This document shows positions 1 through 5,825 of a stretch of 13,215 nt of DNA, piece by piece. This DNA is from an uncultured Ruminococcus sp. (lineage in GTDB: Bacteria > Bacillota > Clostridia > Oscillospirales > Ruminococcaceae): NCBI GenBank assembly GCA_947174965.1, contig CAMWKY010000026.1, positions 1 through 13,215 of the forward strand, given 5' to 3'. The notes under the pieces were generated by a model. The model worked only from the letters and a program-made list of their open reading frames with translations. It was not told where the DNA came from and did not search any database. The translations under genes were made by a program, and so were the position numbers. How positions within the stretch are numbered: the first letter of the stretch is position 1; each line of letters opens with the position of its first letter.

Positions 1-435
1 GACTGGGAAGAAATACTTGGTGTTGAAGATAATCTGGGCGATGCTTATGAAAGTCTGATTAGTGATGATGCTTTGGATTATCCTGATGATTCTTATGATG
101 AAGAATATTATGAAGGAATCCCGAAAGCCTTATATCATAACAATAACGGGATTATCAGCTTTGATTATAACGGAAAAACAATCAGTTTCAGCAGAATGTG
201 GGCAAATCATATTTTTGATGAAAATGAGATTTGCGACCTTATTTCAGGCAAAAGCATAACATTTATATATACAAATGACAATGGCAAAGATTATTCTGTA
301 ACAGGAAAACTTGCAGGCTGTTATTATAACGGCGAAAAATTCATTGGTTTTTCTGCTTATAGTTTTACGCCGTATAAACCCACTGGTTACGTTGAAGATT
401 TGGACGCTATCTGTGGTGATATGTGCGTATGGTGA
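1..435 (+). CDS. Acidic protein with topoisomerase III C-terminal-like domain, 5' partial
   Basis: The reading frame is open from base 1 to a TGA at 433-435, so the true start lies left of the window; a TTG at 73 is in frame but has no convincing ribosome site. The visible part is 144 residues. The first ~40 are very rich in Asp and Glu with many Tyr, a likely flexible linker. The remainder has the pattern 'F.R.W..H.F...E...L..GK.I.F....G..Y.V.GKL....Y.G..F.GF', which resembles a small domain found at the C-terminus of topoisomerase III-like proteins of clostridial mobile elements; this match is from memory and is tentative. There are no catalytic topoisomerase motifs in the visible part. It lies 42 bases before pheT, where pheS would normally be, and may be co-transcribed with it. 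Function unknown. Confidence 0.6.
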   Translation, partial: DWEEILGVEDNLGDAYESLISDDALDYPDDSYDEEYYEGIPKALYHNNNGIISFDYNGKTISFSRMWANHIFDENEICDLISGKSITFIYTNDNGKDYSVTGKLAGCYYNGEKFIGFSAYSFTPYKPTGYVEDLDAICGDMCVW

Positions 436-446
436 TATGTGCATAT
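415..446. repeat. 16-bp tandem duplication at the end of the upstream gene
   Basis: Two adjacent copies of GGTGATATGTGCGTAT (415-430 and 431-446) differ at one base (G to A at position 13 of the unit). The unit is not a multiple of three, so the second copy is read in another frame and supplies the TGA stop at 433-435. Without the duplication the frame would read Gly-Asp-Met-Cys-Ile and stop a few bases later, so the protein end changes by only about one residue. It looks like a recent slippage or duplication event. Confidence 0.75.
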
Positions 447-477
447 AAAAATATATTGAAAGGAAAAAGATAAAAAT

Positions 478-2940
478 ATGAATTTATCAATGAAATGGCT
501 CAAAGATTATGTTGATATTGATGTGCCGATAAAGGACTATTGCCACGCTCTTACAATGAGTGGCTCAAAGGTTGAGTGCTATGAAGTTGAGGGCAGTGAA
601 ATTTCAAATGTTGTTGTTGGAAAGATTCTTTCCGTTACACCGCATGAAAACTCCGACCACCTTGTTGTGTGTCAGGTTGAAGTTGGAAAAGATGAACCAG
701 TACAGATTGTAACAGGCGCATCAAATGTAAATGCAGGAGATATTGTACCTGTTGCGCTTGACGGCTCGACACTCCCGAACGGTGTAAAAATCAAAAAAGG
801 TAAACTGCGTGGCGTTGCATCAAATGGTATGCTCTGCTCACTCGGTGAACTCGGACTTGACAAGAGAGATTTTCCGTATGCAATTGAGGACGGTATTTTC
901 ATAATGCAGGAGGACTGCGAAATCGGACAGGATATACAGTCCGCAATCGGTCTGAATGATACTTCTGTTGAATTTGAAATCACATCAAACCGCCCCGACT
1001 GTCTTAGCGTTATCGGACTTGCAAGAGAAACATCTGCAACATACAACCTCCCACTCAATGTAAAAGCACCCGAATTTAAAGGCGTTGACGGAAATATAGA
1101 TGATATACTCAAAGTTGACATAACAAACACGGATAAATGCAGAAGATATTGTGCAGGTATAGTAAAGAATGTCAAAATTGAGCCGTCGCCACGCTGGTTG
1201 AGGGAGCGACTTCGTGCAAGCGGAGTACGTCCGATAAATAACCTTGTTGACATAACCAACTATGTAATGCTTGAATACGGTCAGCCTATGCACGCATTTG
1301 ATTTGCGTTATGTTGAGGGCGCACATATCAATGTAAGAAACGCTATAAACGGTGAAAAGATTGTCACACTTGACGGTGTTGAGCGTGAACTTTCAGACGA
1401 TATGCTTGTTATTGCGGACGACAAAAAGCCTGTTGCAGTTGCAGGAATCATGGGCGGAGAATACAGCGGTATCATGGACGATACAACAACAGTTGTATTT
1501 GAATCTGCATACTTTGAGCCGACACAAGTGAGACAGACATCTAAAAAACTGCGTCTTAAATCAGATGCTTGTGCAAGATACGAAAAAGGTGTTGACCCGT
1601 TTATCTCAATGACCTGTTTGAAGCGTGCATTTGAACTTGTTGAACTTCTCGGAGCAGGTGAAGTAATAAATACTGTTATCGACTGCAATTATCTTGACGA
1701 AAATGACGTTAAAACAGTTGATTTTGATGCAGACTGGATAAATGAATTTCTTGGTACTGAACTTTCAGCAGACGAAATGACAGACTATCTCACAAGACTT
1801 GGTTTCAGCGTTGAAAATAATAAAGTAACTGCACCGTCATTCAGAATTGACATTGAGCGTCCTGCTGACATTGCGGAGGAAGTCGCAAGAATCTACGGCT
1901 ATAATAATATCCCGTCAACTGATTTCCGTGGAGTTGCAAAGGCTGAATTTACAGCAGAACAAAAGTTCGTCCGCACATTGAGAAGTACAGCCGTTTCACT
2001 TGGCGGATATGAGATTGCAACATATTCATTTGTATCACCAAAGTACTTTGATAAAATAAGACTTCCTGAAAACAGCAGATTGCGCAAAGTTGTAAGAATT
2101 GTGAATCCGCTCGGAGAAGATACAAGTGTCATGAGAACATCAACAATTCCGTCAATGCTTGATGTGCTTTCATTCAACTACAACAACAGAAATGAGAGTG
2201 CCTGCCTGTTTGAGATTGCCAAAGAGTACCTGCCTGTTGACGAAAAGAGAAACTATGCATCTGATGAGGCTATGCTTGTAAACAGCGGACAGCCACGTCA
2301 CGAATATGAGTATCAGCTTCCCGACGAATTACAGCGTATCACAATCGGTATGTACGGCAATAACGCTGACTTCTACACCCTCAAAGGCATGGTTGAGCAG
2401 ATACTTTCTGAAATCAATATTGCTGATGTTGAGTATATGCGTGCAGGAGATTGTGAAGTATTCGACGAAAAATACGCTTTCCACAATGGCAGAAGTGCTG
2501 TAATCATAAAGGACGGCAAACATCTTGGAATCATGGGAGAAATTCACCCGCAGGTACAGGAAAACTACGGAATCGGCACAAAAACTTACATTGCAAAGCT
2601 GAATATACCTGAACTTATGGAATGTTCAGTTGAGGAGATAAAATATAGTCCACTCCCGAAATTCCCTGCAACAACAAGAGATTTGAGCCTTATTGTTGAT
2701 GATGAAGTACCTGTTGCTGAACTTGAAAAAGCTATAAAAGGTGCTGTCGGAAAGATTCTTGAAAAGGTTACACTTTTTGACGTATACAAAGGCAAGCAGA
2801 TTGCAGACGGCAAGAAATCTGTTTCCTACTCAATTTCAATGCGTTCACACGAGGGTACACTCACGGACGAACAAGCAGACAGTGCAATGAAAAAAGCACT
2901 CAAAGCCCTTGCAAATATCGGAGCAGAACTCAGACAATAA
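478..2940 (+). CDS. pheT: Phenylalanine--tRNA ligase beta subunit
   Basis: This is the beta chain of the cytosolic alpha2-beta2 enzyme that charges tRNA-Phe with phenylalanine; the beta chain binds tRNA and edits mischarged Tyr-tRNA. At 820 residues it is close to the bacterial norm (~800). Domains in order: N-terminal B1 (M-L/N-SMKWLKDYVD start), an EMAP/OB-type tRNA-binding fold at ~36-150, the B3/B4 editing region with SNRPD (170-174) and the 'GVRPINNLVDITNYVMLE' segment, B5 around 400-480, a catalytic-like core, and a C-terminal FDX-ACB anticodon-binding domain from ~723 (KFPATTRDLSLI). The ATG is preceded by AAAGGA with a suitable gap and begins with the family-typical sequence. No pheS is directly upstream; the preceding gene is the acidic partial ORF. 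A terminator follows immediately, so pheT ends its transcription unit. No frameshift or missing domain was seen. Confidence 0.97.
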   Translation: MNLSMKWLKDYVDIDVPIKDYCHALTMSGSKVECYEVEGSEISNVVVGKILSVTPHENSDHLVVCQVEVGKDEPVQIVTGASNVNAGDIVPVALDGSTLPNGVKIKKGKLRGVASNGMLCSLGELGLDKRDFPYAIEDGIFIMQEDCEIGQDIQSAIGLNDTSVEFEITSNRPDCLSVIGLARETSATYNLPLNVKAPEFKGVDGNIDDILKVDITNTDKCRRYCAGIVKNVKIEPSPRWLRERLRASGVRPINNLVDITNYVMLEYGQPMHAFDLRYVEGAHINVRNAINGEKIVTLDGVERELSDDMLVIADDKKPVAVAGIMGGEYSGIMDDTTTVVFESAYFEPTQVRQTSKKLRLKSDACARYEKGVDPFISMTCLKRAFELVELLGAGEVINTVIDCNYLDENDVKTVDFDADWINEFLGTELSADEMTDYLTRLGFSVENNKVTAPSFRIDIERPADIAEEVARIYGYNNIPSTDFRGVAKAEFTAEQKFVRTLRSTAVSLGGYEIATYSFVSPKYFDKIRLPENSRLRKVVRIVNPLGEDTSVMRTSTIPSMLDVLSFNYNNRNESACLFEIAKEYLPVDEKRNYASDEAMLVNSGQPRHEYEYQLPDELQRITIGMYGNNADFYTLKGMVEQILSEINIADVEYMRAGDCEVFDEKYAFHNGRSAVIIKDGKHLGIMGEIHPQVQENYGIGTKTYIAKLNIPELMECSVEEIKYSPLPKFPATTRDLSLIVDDEVPVAELEKAIKGAVGKILEKVTLFDVYKGKQIADGKKSVSYSISMRSHEGTLTDEQADSAMKKALKALANIGAELRQ

Positions 2941-2947
2941 TAAAATT

Positions 2948-2984
2948 TGCTGTATCAGTTTTTTTGGATTGGTACAGCATTTTT
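2948..2984 (+). terminator. Rho-independent terminator after pheT
   Basis: A 10-bp stem pairs 2948-2957 (TGCTGTATCA) with 2970-2979 (TGGTACAGCA), with one G-T pair, across a T-rich loop; it is followed by TTTTT at 2980-2984. It starts 7 bases after the pheT stop. The same inverted repeat lies about 60 bases upstream of the predicted start of the next transcript, so an additional operator role cannot be excluded. Confidence 0.85.
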
Positions 2985-2987
2985 CTG

Positions 2988-3016
2988 TTGCAAAAATCCG
3001 TAAAATATGCTATAAT
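2988..3016 (+). promoter_or_regulatory. Extended -10 sigma-70 promoter for the signalling operon
   Basis: TTGCAA (-35, 2988-2993) and TATAAT (-10, 3011-3016) are separated by 17 bases, and the -10 is preceded by TGC, giving the extended form TGnTATAAT. Expected transcription start is near 3022-3024, right at the Shine-Dalgarno sequence of the first gene, so the 5' leader would be only about 13-15 bases. That leaves no room for a riboswitch or attenuator. It is the only promoter I could recognise for the seven rightward genes that follow. Confidence 0.75.
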
Positions 3017-3036
3017 ATATACAGGGGGTGATTATT

Positions 3037-3954
3037 ATGAGAGTACTTGTTGTTGATGATAACGAAATAAATCTTGAAATACAGCAGATGATGCTTGAAA
3101 GCTGTGGGCTTGACGTTGATACAGCAGAAAGCGGAAAAGACGCTGTTGAACTTGCAAAGACACATGATTTTTCCATAATATTTATGGACATAAATATGCC
3201 CGAAATGGACGGCTATACAGCTTGCAAGCTTATCAGGGAGACGGATAAGGACGTTTCCGTGATTGCACTTTCTGCCGATAATCCCGAAGATGACAGCCGT
3301 TTTGCTGAATCGGGTATGAACGGCTATCTTATGAAGCCTCTGCAAATCGACGACCTGAAAAAACTGCTGAAAAATTACATGGATATTCAGGCGGAAACAA
3401 GAATAGCAGATGCGGAAAATGTTATCTTTGATTATGACGGACTTATGAGCGTTATAAAAGATGAAAAAGCTGTCCAGCGACTTCTCAATCAGTTTATCAG
3501 TGTACACAACAGAGACTGCGAACTGCTTAACGAACGTGTGCAGGCAGGGAATTTTCTGGAAGCAAGGGAAATCATGCACAATATAAGGGGTATTTCTGGA
3601 AATATGTTCTGCCACAGACTTTATAAGCTGTCATGCGAACTCAACAGCGAACTAAGGCAGGAACACTTTGAAAGTCTTGACGAATTTACGAAGATATGGA
3701 ATATAACTGTAAGAACACTGGAGGAATACCACAATAAACTTGAAAAAAAATATCCTGCAAAGGAAAACAAAACAGACTGGAATACACTATGGAACAGCTT
3801 TATTTCCCTTTGCTATGAATTTGATATATCTGCTGTTGATATTTTCACGGAGCATATACAGTCATTCATTGCAAATATGAGTGCAGAAAAATTCAAACAA
3901 CTGAAAAAAGCTGTACTTAACTATGATTTTTTGTGGATTTCAGACAATATGTAA
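3037..3954 (+). CDS. REC-HPt protein: response-regulator receiver plus histidine phosphotransfer domain
   Basis: A 305-residue soluble signalling protein. Residues 1-~115 form a receiver (REC) domain with acidic pair D7/D8, phosphoacceptor D51 in FMDINMPEMDG, and K100 in the MKP motif. Residues ~135-235 look like an HPt domain: H181 in MHNIRGISGN matches the HxxKG pattern of phosphorylatable histidines (Arg for Lys). The last ~60 residues (from ~246) are helical in character, with repeated 'L...D..A' and 'F...I..F' patterns, and are unassigned. No DNA-binding or membrane segment is visible. The start is set at ATG 3037 because AGGGGGTG (3023-3030) is a good ribosome site at the right distance; a GTG at 3028 lies inside that site. 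It is the first gene of the operon and is likely a phosphorelay intermediate between the kinase and the AraC regulator downstream; that direction is inferred. Confidence 0.88.
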   Translation: MRVLVVDDNEINLEIQQMMLESCGLDVDTAESGKDAVELAKTHDFSIIFMDINMPEMDGYTACKLIRETDKDVSVIALSADNPEDDSRFAESGMNGYLMKPLQIDDLKKLLKNYMDIQAETRIADAENVIFDYDGLMSVIKDEKAVQRLLNQFISVHNRDCELLNERVQAGNFLEAREIMHNIRGISGNMFCHRLYKLSCELNSELRQEHFESLDEFTKIWNITVRTLEEYHNKLEKKYPAKENKTDWNTLWNSFISLCYEFDISAVDIFTEHIQSFIANMSAEKFKQLKKAVLNYDFLWISDNM

Positions 3955-3973
3955 CAAAGGAGAGTATAGAAAA

Positions 3974-4726
3974 TTGTATAATGTATTATTAGTTGAAGAT
4001 GATACAGCACTTCGTTTCATATATTCAAAAATGAAAACGTGGTCTGACTGTGGATTCAAAATAACCAGCGAAGCATCTAACGGCAAGATAGCACTTGAAA
4101 TACTTGAAAAAAAGTCGTTCGACCTGATTTTCACGGATATTCGTATGCCTTTTGTTGATGGTATAGAACTTCTGCGCAAACTGAAAGAACAGGAAAACGA
4201 AACACCTGTTGTCTTTGCAAGCTCCTATGATGAGTTTGAGTACGCACGTCAGGGGCTTGTATTAGGTGCATTTGATTATCTTCTCAAACCTGTCCAGAGG
4301 GACGAACTGGAAAACGTTTTACAGCGTATAAAGAAGCATATAAAAGATGTGGAGGGCAAAACAAAGATTGTATCTGTTGTGGCTGATGTTATAGACGAAC
4401 TTGGTATTCTTTCAGATGCAAATAAATTCATAAATCAGGTTGCCGTATACTGCTCTGAACACTACAACGAGATTTTCACTGTCGAGGATATTGCAAACTC
4501 TCTCGGCTACAGCAAGGACTATTTCAGCAAGCTTTTCAAACAGCATTTTGGTATAACGTTCCATGACTTCCATTCAAGAGTAAAGATTGCATACGCTGTT
4601 GAACTTCTCAAAACAGGCAACTATAAGTCGTATGAAATAAGCGATATGCTTGGTTATGCGACTGTTGACTATTTTACAAAGGTATTCAAGGATATAACAG
4701 GGACAACGCCGTCAAAAATAAAGTAG
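3974..4726 (+). CDS. AraC-family response regulator (REC-HTH)
   Basis: A DNA-binding response regulator of 250 residues. Residues 1-~120 form a receiver domain: acidic D9/D10, phosphoacceptor D55 in FTDIRMP, and K105 in LLKP; the stretch 'ASSYDEFEYAR.G...GAFDYLLKP' is typical of YesN-type regulators. Residues ~153-250 form an AraC-type double helix-turn-helix: the first HTH around 'VEDIANSLGYSKDYFSKLFK', then 'EISDMLGYATVDYFTKVFK' with the usual C-terminal 'TGTTPSKIK'. The linker between the domains is short compared with long YesN proteins. I chose TTG at 3974 (product begins MYNVLLVEDD) because AAAGGAG (3956-3962) precedes it; the spacing, 11 bases, is a little long. The upstream in-frame ATG at 3923 would overlap the previous gene and has no ribosome site. 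It is 19 bases downstream of the REC-HPt gene. Probable output of the phosphorelay; targets unknown. Confidence 0.92.
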   Translation: MYNVLLVEDDTALRFIYSKMKTWSDCGFKITSEASNGKIALEILEKKSFDLIFTDIRMPFVDGIELLRKLKEQENETPVVFASSYDEFEYARQGLVLGAFDYLLKPVQRDELENVLQRIKKHIKDVEGKTKIVSVVADVIDELGILSDANKFINQVAVYCSEHYNEIFTVEDIANSLGYSKDYFSKLFKQHFGITFHDFHSRVKIAYAVELLKTGNYKSYEISDMLGYATVDYFTKVFKDITGTTPSKIK

Positions 4727-4736
4727 GGTGATGTAA

Positions 4737-5816
4737 ATGACGAACTATGCGGAAATTCTTATTGTAGATGATATGCCCGACCATATAGCGTATTCAGGTA
4801 TGCTCCTGAAATCAGAGGGCTACAGAGTTTTTGCGACAACAAGCGGAAAAGCTGTAAAGCGGTTTATTGAAAAAAGAGTACCTGATTTGATATTGCTTGA
4901 TATTCAGCTTGGCGATATGAACGGACTTGAAATATGCCGTATGATAAAGACAAATCCAAAGACAAAGGAAGTGCCGATAATATTTCTCACTTCTGAAACA
5001 AGTCCTGATATAATAAATCAGAGTTTTGAGCTTGGTGGGTGCGACTACGTAAAAAAGCCGTTTATCAAAGAGGAGTACCTTGCAAGAATCAGAACGCATC
5101 TACAGATAAATGCGCAGAAACAAGACCTCACAAATGCAAACAATGAACTTACTATGTTCTGTTCTGCCGTCTCGCACGACCTCAAAGCACCATTCAACAT
5201 CATAAATATGCTTGTTGATATGCTTAAAAGCGAACTTGGTGAAAATCAGAGTGAGGGAGTCTATGATATAATGGCAATGATTGAATCAAAGACTACGCAG
5301 ACAAGAATCATGATAGAACGTTTGTTTGAATTTTCAAAGATGTGCAACGTCAAGCCGGAAATGCAGTCTGTTGACGTAGGTAAACTTGCTATAGACACAT
5401 TCAATGAACTGAAAAGCATTAATTCCGACAGAGATATTGAGTTCATATGCGGAGATTTGCCGATTGTAAAAGGTGATGCGGTTTTAATAGAAATCATGCT
5501 GAAAAATCTGTTAGGCAACTCAATAAAATACACATCCAAACGCAAAAAAGCTGTTATTGAGATGTCAGGAAATACGGACAACACATACAATATAATCAGA
5601 ATAAAAGATAACGGTTCAGGTTTTGACATGGCTTATGCAAACAAGCTGTTTCAGGTATTCCAGCGACTGCATACTGATGACGAATTTGAGGGAAGTGGTG
5701 TCGGACTTGCACTTGTTTCACGCATTATGCAACGTCACGGCGGACGCATTGAAGCATACGGAGAAGTTGACAAGGGTGCAGAATTTTCACTGCTGTTCCC
5801 GAAAAATAACTTGTGA
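4737..5816 (+). CDS. Soluble histidine kinase with N-terminal receiver (REC-HisKA-HATPase)
   Basis: A 359-residue kinase with inverted hybrid order. Residues 1-~122 are a receiver domain: D11/D12, phosphoacceptor D55 in LLDIQLGD, K107 in KKP. A short helical linker leads to the HisKA dimerisation domain with H147 in the H-box VSHDLKAPF. The HATPase_c domain shows the N-box NLLGNSIKYT (N257/N261), G1 box DNGSG (291-295), F-box FQVFQRL and G2 box GSGVGLAL (319-326), so ATP binding looks intact. There is no transmembrane helix, extracellular domain or PAS/GAF sensor; the only input-like module is the receiver. ATG is preceded by GGGTGAT and lies 10 bases after the previous stop. It probably autophosphorylates H147 and feeds the REC and HPt modules of its neighbours; its stimulus may reach it by phosphorylation of its own receiver or by protein contact. 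Confidence 0.94.
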   Translation: MTNYAEILIVDDMPDHIAYSGMLLKSEGYRVFATTSGKAVKRFIEKRVPDLILLDIQLGDMNGLEICRMIKTNPKTKEVPIIFLTSETSPDIINQSFELGGCDYVKKPFIKEEYLARIRTHLQINAQKQDLTNANNELTMFCSAVSHDLKAPFNIINMLVDMLKSELGENQSEGVYDIMAMIESKTTQTRIMIERLFEFSKMCNVKPEMQSVDVGKLAIDTFNELKSINSDRDIEFICGDLPIVKGDAVLIEIMLKNLLGNSIKYTSKRKKAVIEMSGNTDNTYNIIRIKDNGSGFDMAYANKLFQVFQRLHTDDEFEGSGVGLALVSRIMQRHGGRIEAYGEVDKGAEFSLLFPKNNL

Positions 5817-5825
5817 GGTGATAAA

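Noticed and set aside
672..1259. 195-codon open frame on the minus strand inside pheT
   Set aside because: It lies wholly antisense to a clear pheT, is rich in Ser/Pro/Thr with no recognisable domain, and has no ribosome site; it is a by-product of pheT codon use.
478..2940. T-box or leader control of pheT
   Set aside because: Only 42 bases separate pheT from the upstream gene, and they hold no T-box elements; any leader would lie outside the window.
3028..3036. GTG start for the REC-HPt gene
   Set aside because: This GTG is part of the AGGGGGTG ribosome site; the receiver begins naturally at ATG 3037.
3010..3615. 201-codon open frame on the minus strand across the REC-HPt gene
   Set aside because: It overlaps the receiver-coding sequence and runs through the promoter; its translation shows no family features.
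3923..3973. Upstream ATG start for the AraC response regulator
   Set aside because: It would overlap the previous gene by 32 bases, adds 17 residues before the receiver that do not fit the family, and has no ribosome site; the TTG at 3974 follows AAAGGAG.
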